Positions 36,021-45,119 of a stretch of DNA of 64,000 nucleotides are shown piece by piece. Position 1 is the stretch's first letter; each line of letters opens with the position of its first letter. Source of the DNA: Nonomuraea guangzhouensis (GTDB lineage: Bacteria > Actinomycetota > Actinomycetes > Streptosporangiales > Streptosporangiaceae). A model generated the notes under the pieces. It worked only from the letters and a program-made list of their open reading frames with translations, ran no database searches and had not been told where the DNA came from. A program made the translations under genes and the position numbers. The DNA is taken from contig NZ_JAHKRM010000018.1 in the NCBI RefSeq assembly GCF_019396345.1, positions 124,001 through 188,000 on the forward strand, written 5' to 3'.

Positions 36021-37145
36021 ATGCGGACCGCTCTTTGCGAACGTCTCGGCGTCGAGTTCCCGTTGTTCGCCTTCAGCCACTGCCGTGACGTGGTGGCCGC
36101 GGTCACGAACGCGGGCGGCTTCGGCGTCCTGGGCGCGATCGCCTACACGCCCGAGCAGCTCGACACCGAGCTCACCTGGATCGACGAGCGGGTGAACGGC
36201 CGTCCGTACGGGGTGGACGTGCTGGTGCCCGGCAAGCTCGACGCGTCGGCGCTCGATCGCGACGCCCATCTGACCGACTTCATCCCGGAACGGCACCGCG
36301 ACTTCGTCACGCACCTGCTGTCCAAGTACGGCGTGAGCACGCCGCCGCAGCCGGTGGCCGCCTCGGCGGACGAGTTCGGCAGGCGGGTGACGGCGGCGGG
36401 CGCGACCGGGCTGATCGACGTGGCGCTCAAGCATCCGATCGGCCTGATCGCCAGCGCGCTCGGGCCACCGCCGCCGGAGATGGTGGCCGCCGCCCGGCAG
36501 GCGGGCATACCGGTGGCCGCGCTGGTCGGCACCGTCGAGCACGCCCACCGGCAGGTGGCGGCGGGTGCGGACCTGATCGTGGCGCAGGGCACCGAGGCGG
36601 GCGGGCACACCGGCGAGATCGCCACCATGGTGCTGGTGCCGCAGGTCGTGGACGCGGTCGCGCCGGTGCCGGTGCTGGCGGCGGGCGGCATCGCCTCGGG
36701 ACGGCAGATGGCGGCGGCGATGGCGCTCGGCGCCGAGGGCGTGTGGTGCGGGTCGGTCTGGCTGACCACCGAGGAGGCGGAGACGGCGCCCGCGGTGAAG
36801 CGGAAGCTGCTGGCCGCCTCCTCGCTCGACACGGTCAGGTCCAGGTCGCGTACCGGCAAGCCGGCCAGGCAGCTCAAGTCGGCCTGGACCGAGGAGTGGG
36901 ACTCGGGGCAGGAGAGCCCCGGCCCGCTCGGGATGCCGCTGCAGATGCTGGTGGCCGAGGCCGCGATGGCCCGTGTCGGCCTGGCCGCCGAGCGTGGCGA
37001 GCCGGGGGCCGTGGAGCTGGCCAACTACTTCGTCGGGCAGGTGGTCGGCCAGCTCGACCAGGTCAAGCCCGCTCGCGAGGTGGTCTACGAGATGGTGAGC
37101 GAGTTCGCCGACGCGGTGGAACGGCTGTCCAGTTTGTCGCAGTGA
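36021..37145 (+). CDS. Nitronate monooxygenase family flavoprotein
   Basis: The 374-residue FMN-binding TIM barrel of the NMO/2-nitropropane dioxygenase family has AVTNAGGFGVLGAIAYTPEQ, the GTEAGGHTGEIATMVLVPQV phosphate/FMN loop, and VLAAGGIASGRQMAAAMALG followed by GVWCGSVWL. It oxidises alkyl nitronates (such as propionate 3-nitronate) or a related substrate. The stop overlaps the GTG of the GntR regulator (GTGA), so regulator and enzyme may be co-transcribed. Confidence 0.87.
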   Translation: MRTALCERLGVEFPLFAFSHCRDVVAAVTNAGGFGVLGAIAYTPEQLDTELTWIDERVNGRPYGVDVLVPGKLDASALDRDAHLTDFIPERHRDFVTHLLSKYGVSTPPQPVAASADEFGRRVTAAGATGLIDVALKHPIGLIASALGPPPPEMVAAARQAGIPVAALVGTVEHAHRQVAAGADLIVAQGTEAGGHTGEIATMVLVPQVVDAVAPVPVLAAGGIASGRQMAAAMALGAEGVWCGSVWLTTEEAETAPAVKRKLLAASSLDTVRSRSRTGKPARQLKSAWTEEWDSGQESPGPLGMPLQMLVAEAAMARVGLAAERGEPGAVELANYFVGQVVGQLDQVKPAREVVYEMVSEFADAVERLSSLSQ

Positions 37146-37939
37146 CCAGCTACGATGCGCGTGTGGTCGGGACACCCGAGGTCGAGCGCGGCACCGGTGT
37201 CCCCGCGCACGTGCAGATCGAGCGGTGGCTGCTGGAGTCCATCGGCAGCGGCGAGATGGAGCCCGGCGACCGGCTGCCGGGCGAGCGGGAGCTGTCGGCC
37301 CGCCTGGGCGTGAGCCGGATGACGCTCAGGCAGGCGCTGGCGACGCTGGAGCACGACGGCGTCCTGATCAGGCTGCCGGGCAGGTCGGGCGGCGCGTTCG
37401 TCGCCGACCCGCGCGTGGAGTGCGATCTGACGGGGCTGGCGGGGTTCACCGAGCAGATGCGGCGCGCCCACCTTCAGGCCGAGGCCAGGGTGCTGCTCGC
37501 CGCGACCGTCCCGGCCCCCCGCTCCGTCGCCGCCGCGCTGCGGACCGCCGTGGGCGAGCCGGTGCACGAGGTGGTCAGGGTGCGCTCGGCCGGCCAGTCG
37601 CCGGTGGCGCTCGAACGCTCCTTCTTCCCCGCGCTGCCCGGCTTCCTGGAGGAGGATCTCGGCGGGTCGCTCTACGCGCTGCTCGCCGAGCGCTACGACC
37701 TGGAGCCACGCACGGCCGTCGAGCACCTCGACCCGGTCATCGCCAGGTCCGACGAGGCCGCCGAGCTGGGCGTGGCGCCGGGCACGCCGCTCATGCTGAT
37801 CGAGCGCACCGCCTACGCGGCGGCCGGGGAGCCGGTGGAGTTCGCCCGCGACCTGTTCCGCTCCGACCGGGTGCGCATCTCCGTCCGCAGCGGTCTCAGC
37901 GCACCCGCTCCCCCGCCGGGTCGTAGAGCGGTTCCTTGA
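37142..37939 (+). CDS. GntR family regulator, HutC/UTRA subfamily
   Basis: The 265-residue regulator has an N-terminal winged helix (PAHVQIERWLLESIGSGEME, ERELSARLGVSRMTLRQALA, VLIRLPGRSGGAFVA) and a C-terminal UTRA effector domain (SPVALERSFFPALPGFL, LMLIERTAYAAAGEPVEFAR). A GTG at 37163, 6 nt after TACGAT, is an alternative leaderless start. The 3' end overlaps the convergent dehydrogenase gene by 44 nt. A matching HutC-type operator lies at the far end of that gene, so it probably controls the dehydrogenase and the choline-kinase-like gene. Confidence 0.87.
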   Translation: MTSYDARVVGTPEVERGTGVPAHVQIERWLLESIGSGEMEPGDRLPGERELSARLGVSRMTLRQALATLEHDGVLIRLPGRSGGAFVADPRVECDLTGLAGFTEQMRRAHLQAEARVLLAATVPAPRSVAAALRTAVGEPVHEVVRVRSAGQSPVALERSFFPALPGFLEEDLGGSLYALLAERYDLEPRTAVEHLDPVIARSDEAAELGVAPGTPLMLIERTAYAAAGEPVEFARDLFRSDRVRISVRSGLSAPAPPPGRRAVP

Positions 37940-40274
37940 CCACGGTCCCGGTCACCCAGGCGCCCTCCACCTCGACCTCGACCTTGACGCCCGGTCCCAC
38001 GGGCAGGTAGGCGTAGGCGATCGGCGTTCCGATCGTGTAGCCGTGGCCGCCGGAGGTGATCCGGGCCACGACCTGGCCGTCCAGGCGCACCGGCTCGTTG
38101 CCGAGCGCGATCGCCCCCGGCTCCAGCGTCAGGCAGCGCAGCCGGCGCTCGGGGGCGGGGTCGAGCGCGTCCTTGCCGAGGAAGTCCTTGTCGAGCTTGA
38201 CGCAGAAGCCGAGCCCCGCCTCGTACGGCGTGGTCTCGGGCCCGATGTCGGCGCCCCAGACGCGGTAGCCCTTCTCCAGGCGCAGGCTCTCGATGGCCCG
38301 GTAGCCTCCGGCCCGCAGCTCGTACGCCCCGCCGGCCCGCCACAGCGCCTGCCAGAGCGCCAGGCCGTACTCGCTGGAGCAGTACAACTCCCAGCCCAGC
38401 TCCCCCACGTACGTCACCCGCAGCGCCAGCACCGGCACGTCGCCCACGGTGAGCTCGCGCGAGGACATGAACGGGAAGTCGAGCGGGTCGGGCGTGAGCG
38501 TCCCGAGGATGTCGCGGGCGCGCGGCCCCCACAGGGCGAAGCAGGCGTACTGGCCGGTCACGTCGGCGATCCGCACGTGGGCGTCCCTGAGCGCGGCCTG
38601 CTTGCGCAGCCAGCCCAGGTCGTGCGAGCCGAACGCGGTGCCGGTCACGATGAGGAACTCGTCCTCGGCCCGCCTGGTGACGGTGAAATCGCACTCGATG
38701 CCGCCGCGCCGGTTGAGCGCCTGCGTGTACGTCACCGCGCCCACCCGGCGGGCGACGCGGTTGTCGCAGACCCATTCGAGCAGCTCGGCGGCGTCCGGCC
38801 CGGAGACCTCGATCTTGGCGAACGAGCTCTCGTCGAACAGGCCCGCCGTCTCCCGCACGGCCCGGTGCTCCACCCCGATCGCGGGCGACCACAGCCGGCC
38901 GGCCCAGCCGGGGGGCCGCTCGTCGGTGCCGTCCTGCTCGTTCGAACGGTAGAAGTTGACCCGCTCCCAGCCCGCCTTCTCGCCGAACTCGGCGCCGTGC
39001 TCGGCGTGCCAGCCGTAGGCCGGGGAGACCTTGAGCGGGCGGCCCGCCGAACGCTCGTGGCCGGGGTAGCGGATGTCGTAGTAGGTCTCGTAGTTCTCGA
39101 TCGCGCGGGCGAGGGTGTAGGACGGGGAGCGGTACTGGCGGCCGAAGCGGCGGATGTCCATGTGCCAGACGTCCATGGCGGGCTCGCCCTCGACGATCCA
39201 CTCGGCCATCACCTTGCCGATGCCGCCAGCGCCCGCGATGCCGTGCGCGCAGAAGCCGGCCGCCACGAAGAACCCGCCGACCTCGGTCTCGCCGAGGCAG
39301 AACTCGTTGTCGGGGGTGAACGCCTCCGGGCCGTTGATCATCTTGCGGATGCCGACGTCGGCCATGGCCGGCACACGGATCCGCGAATTCTCCGAAATTT
39401 CGGTGAATCGGTCCCAGTCTTCGGCGAGCAGGCGGCCGTTGAAGTCGGCCGAGATGGCGTCGTACGAGGTCTCGTCCGCCGTCCAAGGGGCGCAGGTGCG
39501 CTCGTAGCCGCCCATGACCAGGCCCTGCACCTCCTGCCGGTAGTAGACGAGCAGGTCGGGGTCGCGCAGCGTCGGCAGGCCGTTGTGCTCGTGGAAGGCG
39601 TCGGTGACCACGTACTGGTGCGACATCGGCACGATCGGGATCCGCACCCCGGCCATCCGGCCGATCTCGGCGGCGAACATGCCGCCGCAGTTCACCACCA
39701 CCTCGCAGTCGATGTCGCCCTGGTCGGTGCGGACCCGCGTGACCCGGCCGCGTTCGGTGTCGATGCCGAGCACGCGGGTCCTGGGCCGGACGCGGGCGCC
39801 GCCCTCGCGGGCCTTGGCGGCCAGCGCGTAGCAGAGCGCGGAGGGGTCGATCTGCCCGTCGGTCGGCAGGTACGCCGCGCCGACGACGCCCGACGGGTCC
39901 ATCAGCGGGAACAGCTCGGCCGCCTCGGCGACGGAGATCTCCTCCAGCGGCAGGCCGAACGTGCGCGCCCAGCCGATCTGGCGGCGGATCTCGGCCATCC
40001 GCTCGGCCGTGGAGGCCAGCTTGATGCCGCCGCACTCTGTCCAGCCGGCGTCGAGCGTGCGATAGAGCTCGACCGAGTACTGGTTCATCCTGGTCAGCGT
40101 GGGGTCGGCGCGCAGCTGGCCGACGAGCCCGGCGGAGTGGAAGGTGGAGCCGCTGGTCAGCTCGTCGCGGTCGAGCAGGACGACGTCGCGTTCGCCGAGC
40201 TGGGTCAGATGGTAGGCGACGGAGGCGCCGCCCACGCCGCCGCCGATGATCACGATGCGGGCCGAGTCGCTCAT
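37896..40274 (-). CDS. Dimethylglycine/sarcosine dehydrogenase-like flavoprotein (DAO-GcvT fusion)
   Basis: The 792-residue protein has an N-terminal FAD oxidoreductase domain (VIIGGGVGGASVAYHL; LTSGSTFHSAGLV, where the His is the expected covalent flavin site) followed, after an FAO_M-like linker at about 370-425, by a GcvT folate-binding aminomethyltransferase domain (EISGPDAAELLEWVCDNRVA; C-terminal half with RITSGGHGYTIGTPIAYAYL). This architecture oxidises N-methyl groups of dimethylglycine or sarcosine and passes the one-carbon unit to tetrahydrofolate. A choline-kinase-like gene is divergent, suggesting choline/betaine-derived amine metabolism. Confidence 0.9.
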   Translation of the reverse strand: MSDSARIVIIGGGVGGASVAYHLTQLGERDVVLLDRDELTSGSTFHSAGLVGQLRADPTLTRMNQYSVELYRTLDAGWTECGGIKLASTAERMAEIRRQIGWARTFGLPLEEISVAEAAELFPLMDPSGVVGAAYLPTDGQIDPSALCYALAAKAREGGARVRPRTRVLGIDTERGRVTRVRTDQGDIDCEVVVNCGGMFAAEIGRMAGVRIPIVPMSHQYVVTDAFHEHNGLPTLRDPDLLVYYRQEVQGLVMGGYERTCAPWTADETSYDAISADFNGRLLAEDWDRFTEISENSRIRVPAMADVGIRKMINGPEAFTPDNEFCLGETEVGGFFVAAGFCAHGIAGAGGIGKVMAEWIVEGEPAMDVWHMDIRRFGRQYRSPSYTLARAIENYETYYDIRYPGHERSAGRPLKVSPAYGWHAEHGAEFGEKAGWERVNFYRSNEQDGTDERPPGWAGRLWSPAIGVEHRAVRETAGLFDESSFAKIEVSGPDAAELLEWVCDNRVARRVGAVTYTQALNRRGGIECDFTVTRRAEDEFLIVTGTAFGSHDLGWLRKQAALRDAHVRIADVTGQYACFALWGPRARDILGTLTPDPLDFPFMSSRELTVGDVPVLALRVTYVGELGWELYCSSEYGLALWQALWRAGGAYELRAGGYRAIESLRLEKGYRVWGADIGPETTPYEAGLGFCVKLDKDFLGKDALDPAPERRLRCLTLEPGAIALGNEPVRLDGQVVARITSGGHGYTIGTPIAYAYLPVGPGVKVEVEVEGAWVTGTVVKEPLYDPAGERVR

Positions 40275-40289
40275 GCGGGCGAGGCTACA

Positions 40290-40310
40290 CTAAAGGTCTA
40301 GACCGTTTAG
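40290..40310. promoter_or_regulatory. HutC/GntR-type operator in the divergent promoter
   Basis: CTAAAGGTCTAGACCGTTTAG holds a perfect GGTCTAGACC palindrome (40295-40304) with CTAAA/TTTAG outer arms. Its core GTCTAGAC fits the HutC-subfamily consensus GT-N-TA-N-AC. It covers the expected -35 region of the kinase promoter (whose candidate -10 TAGCAT is at 40324-40329) and lies 16 nt upstream of the dehydrogenase start, so one repressor could silence both genes. Confidence 0.65.
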
Positions 40311-40323
40311 GGGGTGGCGGGGC

Positions 40324-40329
40324 TAGCAT
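40324..40329 (+). promoter_or_regulatory. Candidate -10 element for the choline-kinase-like gene
   Basis: TAGCAT ends 5 nt before the ATG at 40335; the GGTCTAGACC operator occupies the -35 position about 20 nt upstream. Confidence 0.4.
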
Positions 40330-40334
40330 CGACC

Positions 40335-41234
40335 ATGACCGAGATCTTCGATCGCATCCCTCTGCTGTCCGGCGCGCCGCGTTCCGTCGAGGAGCTGCCC
40401 GGCGGGCTGACCAACCACAACTACAAGGTGACCGTTCCCGGCGGCGCCTATGTGGTGCGGGTGTCCGCGAGCGAGGGATCGCTGCTGGCGATCGACCGGG
40501 ACGTCGAACACTCCTGCTCCCTGGCCGCCGCGCGGATCGGGGTGGGGGCGCCGGTGCACGGCTATCTGCCGGAGCTCGGGGTGCTGATCGTGGGGTTCCT
40601 GCCGGGCCGTACGTTCACGGAGGCCGACCTGCGCGAACCCGCGAACCTGCGGCGGCTGGCCGAGGTGTGCGGGCGACTGCACGCGGGGCCTCGGTTCGCG
40701 CGGGACTTCGACATGTTCGAGGTACAGCGGGGATATCTGGAGATCGTCCGGGCCCGGGGCTACCGGCTTCCGGCGAAATATCTTGATTTCATGCCCGACG
40801 TTGAGCGGATCCGGAAATGTCTGGATATTCGGGATGTGGGGCGGGTGCCGTGTCACAACGACCTGCTGCCCGGCAACATCATCGACGACGGCGGGCGGCT
40901 CTGGCTGATCGACTACGAGTACGCCGGCAACAACGACCCCTGCTTCGAGCTCGGCAACATCTGGAGCGAGTCGAACCTGTCCCTTGACCTGCTGGAAGAG
41001 CTGGTCACGGCCTACTACGGCCGCCGCCTGCGCCACAAGATCGCGCGGGCGCGGCTGCTCGGGCTCATGTCCAAGTACGGCTGGACGCTGTGGGCCTCGA
41101 TCCAGGACGGCGCCAACCAGAGCATCGACTTCGACTTCTGGTCGTGGGGCATGGAGAAGTACGAGCGGGCGGTCGCCGAGTTCACCGGATCCGGTCTGGC
41201 GGCGCTCATGGACGAGGCGGTCCGGGCAGACTAG
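40335..41234 (+). CDS. Choline kinase/aminoglycoside phosphotransferase family protein
   Basis: The 299-residue kinase-like protein has GGLTNHNYKVTVPGGAYVVR at the N-lobe, Brenner motif VPCHNDLLPGNIIDDGGRLW and the following LIDYEYAGNNDPCFELGNIW metal-binding segment, all typical of LicA/choline kinases. It probably phosphorylates choline, ethanolamine or a related amino alcohol. The ATG at 40335 follows a TAGCAT by 5 nt; a GTG at 40314 would add seven residues. Its divergent partner is the N-methyl amine dehydrogenase. Confidence 0.86.
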   Translation: MTEIFDRIPLLSGAPRSVEELPGGLTNHNYKVTVPGGAYVVRVSASEGSLLAIDRDVEHSCSLAAARIGVGAPVHGYLPELGVLIVGFLPGRTFTEADLREPANLRRLAEVCGRLHAGPRFARDFDMFEVQRGYLEIVRARGYRLPAKYLDFMPDVERIRKCLDIRDVGRVPCHNDLLPGNIIDDGGRLWLIDYEYAGNNDPCFELGNIWSESNLSLDLLEELVTAYYGRRLRHKIARARLLGLMSKYGWTLWASIQDGANQSIDFDFWSWGMEKYERAVAEFTGSGLAALMDEAVRAD

Positions 41235-41238
41235 GGGC

Positions 41239-41844
41239 ATGTTCGCCGCATTGACCGGGCTCGGCCTGTCCACCGCCGCCGGGCTGAACGCCTACATTCC
41301 ACTCCTCGTGGTGGGCGTGCTGGCGAACGTCACCGACCGGGTGAAACTGCCCGACGGCTACTCCTGGCTGTCCAACTGGGGCGTGCTCGCCGTGATCGCG
41401 GTGCTGCTGGTCGCGGAGATGGTGCTGGACAAGGTCCCGGCCGTCGACAGCGTCAACGACGCCATCCAGACGGCGGTACGACCGGCGGCCGGCGGCGTGG
41501 TGTTCAGTGCCACGAACGCGGCCGCCGAGCTCGACCACTCGACCTGGATGACCGAGCACCCGTGGGTGGGCTGGGTGGCGGGCATCCTGGTGGCGCTGGC
41601 CGTACACGCGCTGAAGGCGACGGCCCGTCCCATGATCAACGTGGGGACGGGCGGCGTGGGCGCGCCCGTCGCGAGCACGGTGGAGGACGTCGGATCGCTC
41701 GGTATGAGCCTGGTCGCGGTGTTCGTGCCCGTGCTGGTGGTCGTCGTGCTGCTGCTGATGGCCGTGCTCGCCTGGTGGACGATCAGGAAGGTACGCCGCT
41801 ACCGCGCCGCCCGCCGGGCCAGACGCGCGTCAGGAAGCCCGTAG
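41239..41844 (+). CDS. DUF4126 family membrane protein
   Basis: The 201-residue hydrophobic protein has the DUF4126 start LTGLGLSTAAGLNAYIPLLV, DKVPAVDSVNDAIQTAVRPA in the middle and a C-terminal basic tail after the last helix (IRKVRRYRAARRARRASG). About four to five membrane segments are seen. Family function is unknown. It follows the kinase by 4 nt, so the two are probably co-transcribed, and its end overlaps a convergent hydrolase gene by 15 nt. Confidence 0.85.
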   Translation: MFAALTGLGLSTAAGLNAYIPLLVVGVLANVTDRVKLPDGYSWLSNWGVLAVIAVLLVAEMVLDKVPAVDSVNDAIQTAVRPAAGGVVFSATNAAAELDHSTWMTEHPWVGWVAGILVALAVHALKATARPMINVGTGGVGAPVASTVEDVGSLGMSLVAVFVPVLVVVVLLLMAVLAWWTIRKVRRYRAARRARRASGSP

Positions 41845-42627
41845 CCATCGGCGCAGGACGACGAGGAACTCACCGGGACGCTCCTCGTGCAGCCGGTGGC
41901 TGGAGCCCTCCCAGCACACGACCTTCGACGCCGGGTGCTTGCAGAGCCCCGACTCCCAGGCCGCGCGTTCCGCGTCACTCCAGATCGACAGCACCGGACA
42001 CTGCCTGCGGACGATGTAGTCGTCGCTCGCCGGCCGTACCCCGATCGCGCCGGGCAGCGTGAACATGGCCTCGAACGCCTGGAGCAGCACGTGCGGCGCC
42101 ATGCCGTACAGCCGGCGCTGGTGCCAGCGCCTGATGACGGCCGGGGTGGCGGAGGTGGTGCACCACCGGTCGAGCTGTACGGCGGCGGCGTGCGGGTGCG
42201 GGCCGCGCAGTCCGGCGACCGTCTCCGGGAACGTGCGCGCGAGGTCCGCCGACATGCCGTAACCGGGATCGACCGCGACCAGCTTGCGTACCTTGTCCGG
42301 ATGCTCGACCGCCAGGATGGAGACGACCTGGCCGCCCATGGAGTGGCCGATCGCGATCACCTCGGGGATGGCCAGCACGTCCATCAGCGCGGCGAGGTCG
42401 TCGGCCATCTGGCGCGGCGTGTTGCCCTCGTCGGGCACGGACGAGTAGCCGTGGCCGCGTAGATCCACCGCGATCACCCGGTGCTTGGCGGCGAGCTCGT
42501 CGATGTGCCAGGACCACTGGTGGGAGTCGGTGCCCCAGCCGTGCACGAGCAGCAGCGGAGGGCCGTCACCCGAGCCGTCATCGGTATAGAAAAGCCGGAT
42601 GTTTTGCCCTATATCCGCGTAAGGCAT
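41830..42627 (-). CDS. Alpha/beta hydrolase
   Basis: This 265-residue hydrolase has a classic alpha/beta fold: oxyanion region LLLVHGWGTDSHQW, nucleophile elbow GHSMGG (Ser at about 95), a downstream acid region near SIWSDAERAAW, and catalytic His in GSSHRLHEERPGEF near the C-terminus. The family includes esterases, epoxide hydrolases and haloperoxidase-like proteins. It starts 3 nt after the lipase-like gene, with GAAGG as ribosome site, so it is the third gene of an SDR-lipase-hydrolase operon. Confidence 0.88.
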   Translation of the reverse strand: MPYADIGQNIRLFYTDDGSGDGPPLLLVHGWGTDSHQWSWHIDELAAKHRVIAVDLRGHGYSSVPDEGNTPRQMADDLAALMDVLAIPEVIAIGHSMGGQVVSILAVEHPDKVRKLVAVDPGYGMSADLARTFPETVAGLRGPHPHAAAVQLDRWCTTSATPAVIRRWHQRRLYGMAPHVLLQAFEAMFTLPGAIGVRPASDDYIVRRQCPVLSIWSDAERAAWESGLCKHPASKVVCWEGSSHRLHEERPGEFLVVLRRWLRAS

Positions 42628-42630
42628 CCT

Positions 42631-43551
42631 TCACCCCACCTGCTCATGGATAGTGGCGCAGACCTTCGCCCCGGCCTCCTTGGCGGCGGGCAGCAGCGAG
42701 CCCAGCCCGAAGAAACCGTGGAACATCCCGTCATAACGCACGCTCCGCGTGTCCACCCCGGCCGCGCGCAGCCGCTCCGCGTACGCCTCGCCCTCGTCAC
42801 GCAGCGGATCGTGCTCCGCCGTGATCACCAGCGCGGGCGGCAGACCGCTGACATCCGCGTTGATCGGCGAGCTGTACGGCTCGGCTCGGCGCGCGTGGTC
42901 GGGCTGGTAGCAGTCCCAGTACCACCGCATGTGCGCCGTGGTCAGGAAATATCCGTCCGCGTTCTCCGCGTACGAGGGCGCGTCCTGGGCGGCGTCGGTG
43001 ACGGGATAGATCAGCACCTGCAGCGCGATCGGCGGCCCGCCCTCGTCCCTGGCCTTCAGGCACGTGACGGTCGCCAGGTTCCCGCCCGCGCTGTCGCCGG
43101 CGACCACCAGCCGCCTGGGATCCGCGCCCAGCTCGCGGGCGTGCTCGTACACCCAGCGGGCCGCGGCGTACGCGTCCTCGACGGCGGCCGGATAGGGGTG
43201 CTCCGGGGCCAGCCGATAGTCGACGGACACCACGATCACGTCGGCGTCCGCGCAGATCAGGCGGCAGATGGGGTCATGCGTGTCCAGCGAGCAGAGGGCG
43301 AACCCGCCGCCGTGGAAGTACACGACCACCGGCCATACTTCTTGTTTCGTCGGCGGCCAGTAGACGCGCACGGGGATGTCCTCCGCCAGCCGATTCTCCA
43401 CCCGGCCCACTGCATACGGCTCGGGCTCCAGCGGGGGCATCTCGGTGATGATCCGCCGGGCCTCGACGGGGTCCGTCACCTCGGTGCCCACCTGGGGGAA
43501 GACCGCCGTCATCGCGTCGATGACCGCCCTGGTGAGATCGTCAACGGCCAT
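42631..43551 (-). CDS. Alpha/beta hydrolase, hormone-sensitive-lipase (HSL) family esterase
   Basis: This 306-residue esterase has the HSL family features: HGGG oxyanion motif (VVYFHGGGFALCS at about 75-87), GDSAGGN nucleophile elbow, EHDPLRDEGEAYAERL (Asp) and GMFHGFFGLGSLLP (His). It hydrolyses short to medium acyl esters. The ATG at 43551 lies one base after the SDR stop; the longer upstream reading in this frame is antisense to nothing known but overlaps the SDR gene and is rejected. Confidence 0.9.
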   Translation of the reverse strand: MAVDDLTRAVIDAMTAVFPQVGTEVTDPVEARRIITEMPPLEPEPYAVGRVENRLAEDIPVRVYWPPTKQEVWPVVVYFHGGGFALCSLDTHDPICRLICADADVIVVSVDYRLAPEHPYPAAVEDAYAAARWVYEHARELGADPRRLVVAGDSAGGNLATVTCLKARDEGGPPIALQVLIYPVTDAAQDAPSYAENADGYFLTTAHMRWYWDCYQPDHARRAEPYSSPINADVSGLPPALVITAEHDPLRDEGEAYAERLRAAGVDTRSVRYDGMFHGFFGLGSLLPAAKEAGAKVCATIHEQVG

Positions 43552-43552
43552 G

Positions 43553-44311
43553 TCACTCACCGTCCCCGCGGGAGAGCAGTTGGGTCTCCCCCGCCGTCCA
43601 GCCGCCGTCCACCGCCAGCTCGGCGCCCGTGATGTACGACGCGGCGTCGGACAGCAGGAACGCGATCGCCTCCGCCACCTCCTCGGGTTCACCACACCGC
43701 CCGGCCGTGGCCAGCGGGAACCTGCCCTCGCCCGAGACCGCGCCATGCGGAAGCGTCATCGCGGTGACGATCATCCCAGGATGTACGGAGTTGACCCTGA
43801 TCCGGTGCGGGCCGTACTCGATCGCGGCGATCTTGGTGAGGCCGCGGACACCCCATTTGGACGCGCCGTACCCACCCGTACCGGGGAGCGCCGTCAGACC
43901 GGCCGCCGACGACAGGTTCACGATCGAGCCGCCGCCGGACGCGCGCATCGGCGCCACCACCGACTTCAGCCCGAGGAACACGCCGACGAGGTTGACCTTG
44001 AGCACCCGCTCGAAGTCGTCGAGCGAGTGCTGCTCCAGGGGCGCCGAGGGGGCGATGCCCGCGTTGTTGACCAGCCCGTCGAGCCGGCCGTAGTCGTCCA
44101 GGACCTCCTCGACCACCTCAGCCCACTGGTCATGATTGGTGACATCGTGCGGGATAAATCGTGATTCGAGGTCTTTTGCGGTGGCGGTGCCGTCCTCCAC
44201 CAGAACATCGGTGATCACGACGCTCGCCCCCGCCGCGACGCAGCGGCGGGCCGTCGCGGCCCCCATGCCCCTGGCGCCGCCGGTGATGAGCACTACCTTG
44301 CCGTCAAGCAT
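43553..44311 (-). CDS. Short-chain dehydrogenase/reductase (hydroxysteroid dehydrogenase-like)
   Basis: The 252-residue classical SDR has the NAD(P) motif VVLITGGARGMGAATAR, DGLVNNAGIAPSAPL, catalytic Ser in VNLSSAAGL, YxxxK in GGYGASKWG and the C-terminal FLLSDAASYITGAELAVDGG. It resembles 3-alpha(20-beta)-hydroxysteroid and cyclohexanol dehydrogenases, but the substrate is open. I chose ATG 44311, with GGAG in the right place; an upstream TTG/GTG extension would add 23 unconserved residues. With two downstream hydrolases it likely forms an oxidoreductase-esterase catabolic operon. Confidence 0.9.
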   Translation of the reverse strand: MLDGKVVLITGGARGMGAATARRCVAAGASVVITDVLVEDGTATAKDLESRFIPHDVTNHDQWAEVVEEVLDDYGRLDGLVNNAGIAPSAPLEQHSLDDFERVLKVNLVGVFLGLKSVVAPMRASGGGSIVNLSSAAGLTALPGTGGYGASKWGVRGLTKIAAIEYGPHRIRVNSVHPGMIVTAMTLPHGAVSGEGRFPLATAGRCGEPEEVAEAIAFLLSDAASYITGAELAVDGGWTAGETQLLSRGDGE

Positions 44312-44463
44312 GCGTGGCTCCTTCGCGGTAGGTGAACTGAACCACGCCCCCGCCACACAATCAAGAGCTTGCTTGGTCACGCGAAGCCTGCTCGGCCACG
44401 CATCCGCCCGGCGCTCGCACTATCCTCTAGGCAGCGGCCAATCAGCAGCAGGAGGCAGGGACG

Positions 44464-45060
44464 ATGATGGAGGTCATTCTCATCATCCTGGCGGTCCTGG
44501 CCTTCCTCGGCCTGGTGGCCGGCGTAGGCATCTACTTCTTGGTCAAGGTGGGCCAGAAAGCGGCGGTCAAGGCCAAGCAGGCGGCGACCCAGCTGACCAC
44601 GCACGTCAACGCCATGGGCCCCGGCGACGCCGCCGAGGTCGAACGCCTCCGCCTCGACCTGCGCCGCGAGGTCTCGATCACCCGCCAGGCCGTCGACCAC
44701 GCGCACCGCCAGGGCTGGGGCCTCGGCGACCTGCCCCGCCTGCTGGCCGACCTGTCCGCGCAGGCCGACATACACGACGCGCAACTCGCCATGTACGCCC
44801 AGCAACGCCGCGCCTCACCGTACGTCGACCACGCCACGCTCCACCGCCTGCGCGAGCACCAGGCCAAGCTGACCGCCATGTGCGCCCGCATCCGCGCCGA
44901 CCTCCTCGGCGACCAGCTCCAGCACGCCGCGGCCGGCATCGACGACCTCAACTCCCGCACCGACCTGGAGATCGAGGCCCGCCGCCGCCCCCCGGACCCG
45001 CTGGACGAGATCGACGAGCTCTATCGCAAGAGCACGCAGGAGCGCCGAGACCTCCCCTGA
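44464..45060 (+). CDS. Membrane-anchored helical protein of unknown function
   Basis: The 198-residue protein has an N-terminal transmembrane helix (about 4-27: VILIILAVLAFLGLVAGVGI) followed by an almost entirely helical, charged cytoplasmic region with coiled-coil potential (VERLRLDLRREVSITRQAVD, HRLREHQAKLTAMCARIRAD). It has no recognised domain. Ribosome site AGGAGG is 10 nt upstream; ATG 44467 is an equivalent start. Architecture resembles membrane-tethered scaffold or divisome-associated proteins, but no function is claimed. Confidence 0.75.
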   Translation: MMEVILIILAVLAFLGLVAGVGIYFLVKVGQKAAVKAKQAATQLTTHVNAMGPGDAAEVERLRLDLRREVSITRQAVDHAHRQGWGLGDLPRLLADLSAQADIHDAQLAMYAQQRRASPYVDHATLHRLREHQAKLTAMCARIRADLLGDQLQHAAAGIDDLNSRTDLEIEARRRPPDPLDEIDELYRKSTQERRDLP

Positions 45061-45119
45061 CGGCTACCTGACGTGTCATGATGACGCCGTTCAGTCAGCA
45101 TCGGGCGGAGGCATGCGCG

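Noticed and set aside
38043-40301. Long plus-strand open frame antisense to the dimethylglycine dehydrogenase-like gene
   Set aside because: It is a typical GC-rich shadow frame. The minus-strand protein has complete FAD and GcvT domains; the plus-strand one shows no fold-like pattern.
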